Of a DNA stretch of 64,000 nucleotides, positions 10,335 to 20,040 are shown piece by piece. Position 1 is the stretch's first letter. The number at the start of each line of letters is the position of its first letter. The notes under the pieces were generated by a model, which had not been told where the DNA came from, made no database searches, and saw only the letters and a program-made list of their open reading frames with translations. Position numbers and translations under genes: made by a program. The stretch spans positions 38,921,664 through 38,985,663 of the forward strand of contig OZ005649.1 in the NCBI GenBank assembly GCA_963930645.1, given 5' to 3'. Source of the DNA: Salticus scenicus. Taxonomy: Eukaryota; Arthropoda; Arachnida; Araneae; Salticidae.

Positions 10335-10613
10335 AAAAAAAAAAAAAAAACACTTTTCAAAAGTATGTCTTTGAAAAAATATATGAATTCTTATTTAACT
10401 ATTTCAGTTTATTATTATTACTGTTATTAATGAAATGGCTAATAGGCATATTAAAATAAAATTTCACCCATGCAAACAGTACTACTTTCAATAATTACTG
10501 CACTTATGGCTATGAAAATATGAATAATAACAAAAATATACATCTTTCTAATAATTTCTTAAATAAAGCACTTTCAGACCAAAACTGGCAATGTACCTCA
10601 TGCAATCTTTAAT
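9826..10613. other. Retrotransposon 5' leader
   Basis: AT-rich untranslated region between the primer-binding site and gag. It contains a long T run immediately followed by an A run (about 10301-10350), which could fold into a long weak hairpin and is probably length-variable. No open frame of note. Confidence 0.6.
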
Positions 10614-10631
10614 TTTTTACGATCGGCACCA
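10614..10631 (-). promoter_or_regulatory. Primer-binding site, possibly tRNA-Phe
   Basis: Two bases inside the 5' LTR the minus strand reads TGGTGCCGATCGTAAA. TGG at this position is the usual start of a retroelement primer-binding site, complementary to the CCA end of a tRNA. The first nine bases (TGGTGCCGA) fit the 3' end of eukaryotic tRNA-Phe (...TCGGCACCA). The match then breaks off, so the tRNA identity is tentative. Confidence 0.5.
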
Positions 10632-10633
10632 TA

Positions 10634-11445
10634 TGTGGTGGTACTTTTTATTTTATTTAATAATGGATAGAAGATGCCTTTAATTTAAAACAAAATATGT
10701 TAACAAATTGTGATCGTATGAAATAATGATGAATTACCCTAGGCTTCGATCTGATCATACATGGGTACATACCAAGTATAAGATAAATTCAATTTTTACT
10801 TTTTTAAGATATTTTAAAGTTTAGAATAAAATATACCCAGTCTTGAAAAAAAGGAAAGGCAGTCTTCAATTCCAATTTAATAGTATTTATTAAGATTAAT
10901 TTGCTTTCCCACTTCAAGAATGCAGAATCCGGACAACTGTTATAAATCTCAAATCTCTAATACATAGCCATGCTTGTTTAAAATAAATTCAAGATACTTC
11001 ATAAAATATTTATATAAAAAATTCATCTCCGGTCACTGTCACAATTTCGTTTCAAGTCATAATAACCGTGTGGGACCACATATATAAAAATAACGGTAAA
11101 ATATAATGTAGGGACGTAGGTGCCCGGCCATTCTTCTCTACCCCAAGGTGGAACACCAACTCACTGATTTTTAAATTTCAAAAATCGCTCCTAAAGAAAA
11201 AACAGGTCCGCACACCTAAAATCACGGATACGCGATTTGGATTCGTTAATCGGACTTCAAAAGTAACCAATTAAACAGTACGCGCACGCAAGAGAAACAA
11301 TCGCCGATTCTCCCGTTGACAAGTGTCGCGGGAAGCAAACTTTACAGGGTGCGTTGAGCCAGGAACGAACGGTTGCGATGAGATGCCTGCAAAACGATGT
11401 ATTTTGGCATAGGAATTAAACAAGAGGTGATGTATTTACATCACA
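10634..11445 (-). repeat. 5' LTR of the Ty3/gypsy element
   Basis: An 812-bp LTR, TGTGATG...CCACCACA when read on the minus strand. It carries a short palindrome at its start (TGATGTAAATACATCA), a TATA-like motif opposite 'catatata' (about 11086-11093) and an AATAAA signal opposite 'tttatt' at 10886-10891, in the order expected for U3-R-U5. It equals the 3' LTR except for about five transitions, in all of which this copy carries A or T. Confidence 0.92.
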
Positions 11446-12242
11446 ATGGGGCCTGGAATTGTCATGCAAGAGGATGGCACCTTCATTAAACATCTCCAGC
11501 CGTTTGCGTCGGATGACTTCACGTAGCCTTGTCAAAATGGCACAATAACAATCTGCGTTAATGGTCTTGCCACGCTCCAGGTAATCGATCAGGATAACGC
11601 GCATGAATCCCAGAATATGGTTGACATAACTTTACCGGCAGAGGATGTAACCTTAAATTACTTTGTCGTTGGTGATCCAGAGTGTTTCCACTCCATAGTT
11701 GCTTTTTTGCTTGGGGGGACGAAATCATGAAGCCAAGTTTCGTCCCCTGTAACGATGTGATCGATGAAGTGCTGGCCGTCAGAATGATGACGCTGAAGAA
11801 ATGTGAGACTGCACATCATTCGTGTGGCTTTGGGCTCATCGGATAACGCACGTGGAACCCAGCGAGCACACACCTTGGAATATCGCAACACATCAGAAAC
11901 GATATGCTGCACGCTACCATAGTTCAATTCCAGCTCTGACGAGATTTTACGCAGAGTTACGCGTCGATCATTTTGAATCATTTCTTGAACTCGTGCCGTG
12001 TTGATTTCTGTCGTTGAAGAACTTGGCCGGCCGCTCCCTGCCATATTGCAGTTTTCGACATCCTGTCTGCCTGACTGAAAAGAGCGACACCATTTCGCTA
12101 CATGTTGTCTGTTCATTGCTTCTTCATCATAAAATTGCACGATTTGACTATGAATGTCAGATGCGGGCACATTCTTTGCCCATAAAAATCGAATCACGGC
12201 TCGCACTTCCACACGAGACCAATCTTCTAAGCGTCTTGCCAT
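11446..12242 (-). pseudogene. Mariner transposase, N-terminal and central part (broken)
   Basis: This is the DNA-cutting and joining enzyme of the mariner element. The likely start is the Met of MARRLEDWSRVEVRA at 12242; the open frame extends further upstream to 12347 without family similarity. An N-terminal helix-turn-helix region is followed by the first catalytic Asp in VTGDETWLHDF and the second in LLHDNSRPH. Two lesions are visible. There is a TAA at about 11658 directly after SPTTK where a Lys codon is expected. About 40 bases further on, a single-base shift near 11605 moves the reading to the frame that continues GVILIDYLERGK-like (seen here as MRVILIDYLERGK). The gene then stops abruptly at the LTR boundary just after RPH. 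The C-terminal piece lies at 2708-2780. Confidence 0.9.
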
Positions 12243-12454
12243 TTCAATCTCCTGAACCGTCTGGGAACTTTCACTACCTACCCGCACACAAGTTGTATGA
12301 CAAATAGAGCCATCTGTCTCCACTCTGGGGAAACAAAATTTCTCCACAATATGTAGTTTTCAAATGCTGCGCCTTGTAACCTTTTTTTCTGATCACCCCT
12401 CGTATGTGTGTATAATGGTATTAAAATATTAATGTATTTGTAAATGTCTATACA

Positions 12455-12922
12455 CTGAGAAAAAATTCTGTAACTGACATCTAGAATATAAATTGTGGCT
12501 TTAGAAAAAATAGTCCCATGCCATCTTTATAAATTCTAGTCCCCTTTGAAATTGAGTTCTGGAAACTCCTATTAGAATTTTAGAGCGTTTGCCTATATTC
12601 TCGCAGGCAAAGTTATTTAAAAATCTCTGCAAATAAATGCGAATATAAGAGGCGGAATCCAGCAACTGTTATCTTGGTTTATGACCCAATTCTAGAAAAT
12701 CAAGCGAGAATTTCTCGCAATACAAAAGATTCAGAATATGCAGAATATAGTTTAACCATCTAGAAATGTGTAGATTAGAAATTGTCGGTCATTTTGCCTA
12801 ATCATTTTATTGGTGTGTATTATGCGCATAGCTCGGAAATCTATATTTCTGTTAAGAGATTTAGAAAATGACCACTTATTCCTTCTAGAAGAAGGCGGTA
12901 TATTATTTTTCTCGGTATATTT
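12455..12922 (-). repeat. MITE-like family E, copy 2
   Basis: Reverse-oriented relative of 1434-1905. It begins 'acactgagaaaaaattct' and ends 'cggtatattatttttctcgg', with both ends variants of CACTGAGAAAAA in inverted orientation. It lies just outside the mariner, so two inverted copies of this family bracket the whole mariner/gypsy insertion. There is no coding capacity. Confidence 0.6.
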
Positions 12923-13034
12923 AGATTAAAATATGCGTGCCAATAAAGGTATTAAAATATATGTGTAGTGTACGTGTATAATGTGTGTGTAATAATATTA
13001 ACATATGCACTGATTCCCAATAAATAATAAGATA

Positions 13035-13264
13035 CAGTCGGTAACAAAAGTGTCCGAACACTAGCAAAAATTCTTATGGAAAAAAGGTACACTTAATACT
13101 GTTTTTTTTTTTTTTTTTTTTTTTTCAACAAATCCTTATCGAATCCTGTTCTTAGTCAGTCTAGGAACAGGATTCGACAAGGATTTATTTAGCAAAACTG
13201 TATTAAGCGTACTTTTTTTATGTAGGAATTTTTGCTAGTGTTCGGACACTTTTGTTACCGACTG
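13035..13264. mobile_element. Foldback MITE family G, copy 1
   Basis: A 230-bp element that is an almost complete palindrome. Both ends read CAGTCGGTAACAAAAGTGTC inward, and each side is flanked by TA (13033-13034, 13265-13266). The arms continue to pair through 'ctagcaaaaattc' and 'aaatccttatcgaatcctgtt' to a short centre near 13150. TA duplication and termini point to Tc1/mariner-type mobilisation in trans. A second copy is at 55964-56175. Confidence 0.8.
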
Positions 13265-13739
13265 TACTTTAAACGATAAACATTTTTTTGAATTTATATA
13301 AAATACTTGTCCTGAATATTATCTTCAAATTTCAGGGGTATAAAGAATATGTTATATTTCACGTTTAGCGTAGGATATATTTTTAGAACAAAGAAAATAA
13401 ATAAAGGATATTATCCAGTACTTATTTTAATTTAATGCCTTAATAATGATACTATAGAATGCTTTGTTAAAGCTAATGGTAACATGCACTATATTGCCAT
13501 TAATTCTAAATATTCATGCTTCGTTAAAAAGGCAACTGAAATTCTCATTCTGTCAATGGTTCTATTCTTTTAAATTTCCATACTCTTTCTTTGGCTTTTT
13601 AATAAGAGTAACTCATTACATTTGGTCAATAAAATACTCAAATTCACGTTCTTAAAACTTGCGCCTGCGCAGTTAAACATTATCTAGTAAAATAAAAGCT
13701 CTTATTTAATTATGTATTTAATAATGTCAGAGTGCTCAT
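13265..13739. other. AT-rich spacer, nothing recognised
   Basis: No gene or structured repeat recognised. A 63-codon plus-strand frame at 13464 lacks any motif. Confidence 0.4.
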
Positions 13740-14715
13740 AAGGAATTTTGGAAACCTACATTAGTCAGTAAGAAATAGTAAAAAATGATTAATTCATTGT
13801 TAGTAGAATTGGGAATGAGGTTCTGTGATTATTGAAATACTACGCATCATATGACTTTGAAAAAAAAAAATCGTAAAGTGCGTATTTTACGCACTTTGGA
13901 ACATGTTTCATTTCTTAATTTAGCACTCACAGAATACAGAAATCATAACGCGTTCTACATGAATTTTAATAAATTAGTTTCAATAAATATAATAAAAATA
14001 TTAAATAACTTTAGACTTAAATAAATTTCCACTTTATATAAATACATTGTTTTTTTTCTTTATATTTTCCGTATTTCTTTCAGAAACAGTTTTTAAAAAG
14101 ACATTCACTGTTCAGTTTTAGTTTTTATGACTAACACTAGAGATTTAAGAAATCTATTTTTTTTTTTTGTCAGTTATATATAAAACATTTGTCATATTTA
14201 AATATCTTAAAAAATATTTTTCATGTGCCATTTAAAATATGATCGATAGATGGCGCCATCATTACGAAATTTTGTTGAGCCAAATGAAAAATAATCGAAA
14301 TTCGTTCAGAACAGTGTCGAAGGTTTAAGGATCATTTGGACTGAAAAGAATCTTGATAATAAAAGACTGATTTTACTCAAATTTGTTTTTTTCTTAGAAA
14401 TTCCTCTCAAATTATGGCTAAAAATATTGCAAAAGTTTTGGAGTTAGCAAATCCAATCACACATTTTAAGAGAGTATAACCCCGATGTAGGAAGCAAAAT
14501 GTAATTTCACTGAAAGAAATGACTGGGTCAAAGTAGCTTTAAACTTGTGTTTCTTTGACCCAACATTTTAAAACGCTATCCTTATTTTTTCTTTTCATGG
14601 GCATAAAAACTTGAAATAAACGCATTCCAAATTTACAAAAATCGCACATTTTTAACAAATAAAAATCTGAAAAGATTATCACTAATATTTCCCATTTCAC
14701 TAGCCTGAACTTCAT

Positions 14716-16409
14716 ACGAAAAAATGAGTCAAAGTAGCCCGTCCAAGGTGCATAAAAATTACACTTTTGAAACAATTACTTGATGCTTTATAACCAAGAA
14801 AATTGTGCGGTAATGATTTATCAGTTCTGTCAGTAGTGGATGAAACAAGTTCCAAAGTGCCTAAAATATGTACTTTGCGTACAAAAAAATTACATCTCAT
14901 TCGAATTGCGTTTTATAACCGCTAAAACAGTCTGCGGTTATGACTTATGTATTCTATGAGTGCTAAATTAAAAGATGAAATATGTACAAAAGTTCCTATA
15001 ATATGTACTTTGGGTACCTAAAAATTGCATTTTTGGGTCATTTTAGTTATGCTTCCTAACCATGAAAACGTTCTGCGGGTATGATTCCTGTATTCTTTGA
15101 GGGCTAAATTAAGAGATCAAACAAGTTCTAAAGTGCCTAAAATATGTATTTTGCGAGCCTGAAAATTATACTTTTGGGTCAATCTGATTACGATTTATAA
15201 CCGCAAAAATGGTCTGTTATTATAATTTAGTATATTCTACGAGTGTTAAATTAAAAAAATCTGGAGTGACTCCACTCGACTTTCCGAACATTGAGTAACT
15301 AACAGTTTTGTAGATAAAATAAAGAAAGAGGAGTTGCTAAACAAACAAAAAAGAGAAAACCACAACAGAGTGTTTGAGTATTTTTCTCCATATATCACAC
15401 GAGGTTTTATTTAACGCTACTGAACTTTGAGCCCTTAGATCATAATGATAAAGAATTTTTCGTTGTGTCCCTGTAAAAATCTATAAATGCTAGATTCACC
15501 AAAATGCTTATAGTTAGTGCAACAGTGATTTATAATATTCATACAAATTTTCAGCTCAATTGAATAAGGCGTTTAGATGCTATCGCTGGTCTCATAGGCC
15601 ATAAAGATAAAGAATTTTTCTTTGAGTCCCTGTAAAAAAACTGTAAGTGCTAGATTCACCAAAAGCTATACAGTTGGTTCAAATGTAACCTATAACATGT
15701 GTACAAATTCTTTGCTGAAATTAATAAGGCGTTTAGACGCTATCACACTTTTAAAAATTTGGCAAAGAATTTTTCTTTGTGTCCCTGTAAAAAAACTATA
15801 AGTGCTAGATTCTCCAAAATCTATACAGATTGAGTATCTGTGACCTATAATATGTGTATAAAGTTTTTGCTCAATTGAATAAGGCGTTTAGATGCTATCG
15901 CACTTTTAAGATTTTGGTCCCTTGGCTATAATGATAAAGAATTTTTCTTTGTGTCCCTGTAAAAAAACTATAAGTGCTAGATTCACCAAAATCTATAGGG
16001 TTCGTACTATGGTTACTTACAATATACGTACCAACTTTCAGCTTATTCGAACAAAGCGTTTAGACGCTAGCGTGTTCACTCACAGACATACACACATACA
16101 TACACACATACATACACACATACATACACACACACATACATACATCATCGTAAAAATAGTGAAAACGGACTCGTTGGACCTCGAAACGTATAGAAACATC
16201 AAAATCTCGAATTCGAATTTTTGACATGATTACAATACTTTCCTCACTATAGTGTTCGGAAAGTAAAAAAGAAACAAATTCTAAAGTGCATAAATAATGT
16301 ACTTTTCGTATTTTAAAATTACACTTTTGGAGCAATAGAGTTACGCTTTATAACAGTGAAAACGGTCAGTGGTTATGAATTCTTTATTATATGAGTATAA
16401 AATTAAGCT
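14716..16409 (+). repeat. Tandem array of ~140-bp units, split by an insertion
   Basis: Diverged units at about 14716-14837, 14838-14971, 14972-15113, 15114-15257 and 16268-16409. Each contains 'aaagtgcctaaaatatgta', 'attacacttttgg', 'tttataaccgc' and 'attctatgagtgctaaatta' or close variants. The fifth unit is separated from the fourth by the element at 15259-16265, showing that the array existed first. Long open frames here are by-products of repetition. Confidence 0.65.
15259..16265 (-). repeat. Repeat family N, copy 1 (internal ~162-bp tandem subunits)
   Basis: About 1 kb from 'ctggagtgactccactcgac' to 'agtgttcggaaagt', with short inverted motifs ACTTTCCGAACA (15279) and its complement (16253). 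Inside, four subunits of about 160-165 bp start near 15442, 15602, 15767 and 15930 ('aaagaatttttctttgtgtccctgtaaaa', 'agtgctagattcaccaaaa'). A (CA/CATA)n microsatellite follows at 16080-16145. Related copies lie at 58463-59300 and 60267-61125. No protein motif is seen. Confidence 0.65.
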
Positions 16410-16447
16410 ATGAAAGAAATTTCAAGATCTTAAAATATGCACTCTGT

Positions 16448-16479
<32 letters not shown>

Positions 16480-16656
16480 CATGAGTTATGTAATAACTGC
16501 AACCCCATTTTCGAGTGTCAATCTCCTGTTCTACTAACATTGAATTAATCATTTTTTATTATTTCATAATCCAAAAACATGTTCACAATATTCGTTAAAT
16601 ATGAACTCTTGGACTAATATATTTATATTTTGGTTGCGGTACCTTGTCTCAATATA

Positions 16657-16949
16657 CGGCTATATTCACCAATAATTTCTACTCCCGGTAAAACACGAAA
16701 ACTTGAAAAGAGCATAAAGTCAGGGTAAACTTTTCAGCAACGTTTGATGCGTTGCTTAATGCAATCTAGCGGCATTGTTACTTTCAGACTTTTTATCGGA
16801 AAATAACCAATCAAAGGTTATGTAAAATCTTCGTCGCTAGATGGCAGAAGAAGCCGGTCAGATTATTTTAGATAGCTGAACACTGCCTTTAGACACTTTT
16901 CAAATTTTTGCGTTGAGCCTGAAGTTGAAGTCAATGGGGAATATGGCCG
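16657..16949. mobile_element. MITE family I, copy 1 (long inverted ends)
   Basis: About 293 bp. The left end (CGGCTATATTCACCAATAA) and the complement of the right end (CGGCCATATTCCCCATTGAC) are inverted repeats continuing for about 55 bp. The core includes 'aaaataaccaatcaaaggtta' and 'cgctagatggcagaa', shared with 61912-62200. Non-coding. Superfamily not determined. Confidence 0.6.
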
Positions 16950-17087
16950 ATAGTGTATTAGAATTTATAAGGTTGATAAAAAGATATTTTTTCTAGAATT
17001 GATTCATAAACTAGAATTATATATATAGTTGCTAAAACACTCCTCTTCTGTTCCCATTTATTTGCAGAGATTTCCAATAAGTTTAAC

Positions 17088-17256
17088 GGGCCTCGGTAGC
17101 GCAGTCGGTAGAGCGCTGGCCTCGTAATTGGAAGATTGCGGGTTCGGTACTCGAGCCGGCCAAAGACCGTCGTGTACACTAATGGTGGCTGGTACACGTA
17201 AAATCTGTCGTGTCCGCAATGTCCTCCATGTTCCTATCAAAAATTATACCTCTGAG
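17088..17256 (+). mobile_element. tRNA-derived SINE, copy 1
   Basis: The first ~72 bases resemble a tRNA: A box GGTAGCGCAGTCGGTAGAGC, an anticodon-loop-like CTCGTAA (as in tRNA-Thr CGT) and a degenerate B box (GGGTTCGGTACTC). They are followed by about 95 bases of non-tRNA body ending 'aaaaattatacctctgagg'. A second copy in reverse orientation at 37432-37599 shares both head and body, which shows a SINE rather than a tRNA gene. The internal A and B boxes would be its RNA polymerase III promoter. The stem pairing is imperfect, so it is not a functional tRNA. Confidence 0.75.
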
Positions 17257-17259
17257 GTT

Positions 17260-17350
17260 CAGATTATTTCAGATAGCTGAACCCTGCCTTTAGACGCTTT
17301 TCAAATTTTTGCGTTGAACAGAGAGTTGAAGTCAATGGTGAATATGGCCG
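17260..17350. repeat. Half copy of MITE family I
   Basis: Repeats the right half of 16657-16949 ('cagattatttcagatagctg' to 'gaatatggccg') directly after the SINE body. Only one end of the element is present. Confidence 0.6.
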
Positions 17351-17756
17351 TGAGTATATAAAGTTTTCTGAAAATGGTACTGCATTGGTTTAAAAACACT
17401 GCACGCTATAAATAAATAGATAAATAAATATTAATAAAAACAGGAAAATTTCGATTTTGTTACAGAACCATTCACATTTTTGAGAATGAATATTTCATCC
17501 ATCTTTATAATTCATTTATATTTCCATGATTTACTTCTCGTTCAATTTTCTACTTGCTCTTTATTGCCTTCAGCACAAACTTTTCGGTAAGGTACATCAG
17601 ATATGTTATGTTGTTTACTCTTTTGAAATTTCAGAATAATTTAATCAGTAATCGAGATGTTTTTCTCTTAAATTGGTAAACGAAATACATTTGTTGCAAA
17701 TAATATAATAAATAATAATAATAATAATAATAATATATGCATATATATACAAATAA
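17351..17756. other. AT-rich spacer with (AAT)n tract
   Basis: No gene seen. An (AAT)n microsatellite runs about 17700-17733. Confidence 0.4.
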
Positions 17757-17757
17757 T

Positions 17758-18300
17758 TTAGCGAGCTTTGCCTGCTTTGCTGGTCATTATATTTAAAGGA
17801 ATCACTTTTTAACTAAACAACTAGAAAAAAAATCCATTGGTATTGGTCAATTAATTTTTGAGAAAGAAAAACATTCCACATGAGTCAACTACCTTCGGCA
17901 GTATCTTTCCCGGACACTCCTCGCGCTCACTATACTTTCTCTAGCTTTTAATTTTATATACGACATGAAATGTCCGGATCCCACTACCTTTGGCTGTGCC
18001 TCACATGATGACGCTGTATGCACGCAATTTCTGTCTCACGAAAGTATTAACATGTCATACTTTAGTTATACATACATACTATATAGTTAGTTATACATAC
18101 TTTGAAAAAATTTCCTTTGGTATCAATCAAATAGTTCTCTAAAAGAATGCATATGAATACTGGTTTGTATCCCCACTGCCTTGTAAAAAGTCTTTCTTGA
18201 CTGAATATTTAATTGAATTCCTGCCCCTACCCGTATTACGCATAAAAATTGGGAAGTTTCATATCCGTAATCTGGGAAAATATTTCATTATTCTAAAATA
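17758..18300 (-). mobile_element. Helitron-like 3' end (minus orientation), approximate extent
   Basis: Read on the minus strand, 17790 to 17758 gives ATGACCAGCAAAGCAGGCAA followed by AGCTCGCTAA. This matches the end at 53588 (GTGACCAGCGAAACGGGCGA then AATCCGCTAG) and fits the CTRR terminus of Helitrons. The upstream 500 bases are non-coding and I could not place the 5' end, so the extent is a guess. Confidence 0.35.
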
Positions 18301-18804
18301 CAGCAAAATTTTTACTTTTTTTTTTTACTTTTTAACCTTACTTTGACCCAGTTTTAATATTATTGCTATATCCCATTAATCAAGAAATTATTTCATAATA
18401 AGTGATGCATGATTTTACTTTCAAGTTTCTACTGTAATAAATTTTCACTCAGTCATTGGTGCTGAATCTTAATTTTCATATTTTATCGACAAACCTGAAT
18501 GGAATTTTTGTGTATGATTACATTTTCATGCTTTATCTTCTTCTTCTTCTTCTTCTTTTTTTTTTTTTTTTTTTTTTTTTTTTCTGAAGGTATTTTGTTC
18601 GCTATACAATTCATCTTTTTCTTTCAGAGAAAAATAAAGCAAACTAATAATCAATAATTTAAAACTAAGGTTTTGCGTAATGTTAAAAAATAAAAAAAGT
18701 CCATTAAACATTTAAATTGTAAAATCTTCAATTTGGATTGAGAAGCTTCATTTTTCCAATGTTACAATTTTAAAATGTTTTAGGATTTTTGGCACACCCT
18801 GTAT

Positions 18805-18839
<35 letters not shown>
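18301..18839. other. AT-rich spacer with (TTC)n, poly-T and poly-A
   Basis: A (TTC)n run passing into poly-T (about 18536-18583) and a 30-base A run (18810-18839) just before the inverted element. No gene; the minus-strand frame across the TTC run is low complexity. Confidence 0.5.
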
Positions 18840-18840
<1 letters not shown>

Positions 18841-20040
18841 CATTTTTGGAATCTTCTTTGTAGCTACAAGATGTCTGAGTACACCCGTTTCTGACCTTTT
18901 AGGAGAAGTTGGATGCATCCCGACGACTTGGAATCCTATAGCAATGCAGGATCGGAATTCTTTCCTTCATGCGATAGTGTATACAGATACATTCTTAATA
19001 AAAGGACGCCACGCAAGTGAATATTCGTCCTAATAATAAATGTACACGAACCTAAGCAACATGAGCCTCAGATAGTATTCGAAATTTTGTCAAACGACTT
19101 CAATGCAAGCCTAAAATCTACAGTGCATGGAAATTACGCATATTCTGGAAAAGTCTTGACTGATATCGAATTTCCCCGGCAGCTATCATGATCAGGGACC
19201 GATTTACTCACTTGGAGTCCCAGGGCACTCATGTTTAATGGGCCCCTTTTCCTCGTACTTTAATATTACAACAAGCAAAATAAACCACATATTTTTGATT
19301 CATGCGTCTAAAAATTCTCTTTACTTCACTTTTCATTTTATTGGTAAGAGTAAGGCTAAATTAAATCCGATGCTTGTCTATCGGATCAACATAACATACG
19401 TGTTGCACCCATGTATCCGAGCTGCGGTGCGTGCCTCAGATTTAGTTAACCTTTGTAAGAGTTTGGAATGCAGTATTGGTAGTATGCAGTTGTATTTAAA
19501 TTTAGCAAAAATATCGCAATTTTTTCCGATGAGCTGATTGTTTCCTTGAAAGATCATACTGCCGATTTATAAAACAGCACAGTCATACTTCCATCCATTG
19601 ACGAAAAAAACAAAAAACAACGATCAATATACAAAATTGCTTCCTTTTTCCCTTTTTTTTAAATGTATGATGGAATTTCTTGGTGGCCCCCCTCAGTGTG
19701 AGGGTCCAGTGCACATGCCCCGAATGCCCTGCCTCAAATCAGGCACTGACCATGATTAGTACAACCAGCATACTCAGAATTCCATACAATGTATATGACA
19801 GGCCTGTATTGAAATCAGTGGACTTCGGACTTTATCATTCACCCGGGTTCCTATTACATTTTTGTACTTATTATTAGGACGAATATTCATTTACTCTTTA
19901 TTTCTGATGTTTCTGTATTGGAAAGCCATTTCCGACCTACATTGTTGTACGATTTCGACTCGTTGGGATGCCCCCAATCCTTCATAGAAGTTCTAAAATG
20001 CGGTACTAAGACACCTTGTGTATATGTTTTGAATAACTGA
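18840..20040. repeat. Long inverted-repeat element hosting a hAT MITE
   Basis: The left flank (about 18860-19060) and the reverse complement of the right flank (about 19850-20035) share about 70% of bases. Examples are 'gcatcccgacgacttggaatc' against 'gcatcccaacgagtcgaaatc', and 'gaatattcgtcctaataata' in both. The centre is a separate hAT-like insertion (19193-19748). No coding content. It may be a foldback element or an inverted duplication. Confidence 0.5.
19193..19748. mobile_element. hAT-type MITE with 8-bp target duplication
   Basis: Ends CAGGGACCGATTTAC and (complement of the right end) CAGTGCCTGATTTGA are inverted repeats of hAT style. The eight flanking bases are ATCATGAT (19185-19192) and ACCATGAT (19749-19756), seven of eight identical, as expected for hAT transposition. 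Subterminal 'gggcccc' and 'ggcccccctcag' blocks are also typical. The 99-codon frame inside has no transposase motif, so this is non-autonomous. Confidence 0.65.

Larger units (their letters stand above)
2781..11445 (-). mobile_element. Ty3/gypsy LTR retrotransposon, nearly intact
   Basis: An 8665-bp element in minus orientation with two 812-bp LTRs (TG...CA ends), gag (8875-9825) and pol (4747-8874). The domain order protease, reverse transcriptase, RNase H, integrase places it in Ty3/gypsy. There is no chromodomain; the C-terminus has a GPF-type motif (ARFIGPFIVTKV). No envelope-like frame is visible in the 1.15 kb between pol and the 3' LTR. LTRs differ at about five sites by eye, so insertion is recent. 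No target-site duplication is visible: CGTCT precedes 2781 and ATGGG follows 11445. The element sits inside a mariner. It has everything needed for mobility provided the gag UGA is read through. Confidence 0.95.
2605..12402 (-). mobile_element. Mariner element, interrupted by a Ty3/gypsy retrotransposon
   Basis: The outer ends are inverted repeats: left CGAGGGGTGATTAAAAAAAA and right the complement of '...ctgatcacccctcg'. Both ends are followed by a TA dinucleotide (2603-2604 and 12403-12404), the target duplication of Tc1/mariner elements. The element is transcribed leftward. Only about 176 bases remain on the left (2605-2780) and 957 on the right (11446-12402). The space between is occupied by a complete LTR retrotransposon. 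Judged against a usual 345-residue mariner transposase, about 200 bases including the third catalytic Asp are missing at the junction. The transposase also has its own stop codon and frameshift, so the element was non-autonomous regardless of the insertion. Confidence 0.9.
13740..16600. repeat. Large inverted-end element containing a tandem array
   Basis: Sequence around 13770-13830 ('aaaaaatgattaattcattgttagtaga') recurs inverted at about 16515-16560, bracketing 2.8 kb. The interior has a hairpin (aaagtgcg...cgcacttt, 13875-13900), a tandem array and another nested element (15259-16265). I see no transposase. It could be one non-autonomous element with long inverted ends or two unrelated insertions of an inverted repeat; the shared interior motifs (gcggttatga...tgagtgc also found inverted at 13925-13955) favour the first. 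Confidence 0.45.

Noticed and set aside
15922..16335. Plus- and minus-strand frames rich in His/Thr or Val/Cys/Met
   Set aside because: They are translations of the (CA)n/(CATA)n microsatellite within repeat family N.
17088..17160. A functional tRNA-Thr gene
   Set aside because: Stem pairing is poor, the B box is degenerate, and the same non-tRNA body follows both copies, so it is a SINE.
19238..19537. 99-codon frame inside the hAT-type MITE
   Set aside because: No BED finger, DDE or dimerisation motif; composition follows the AT-rich element.
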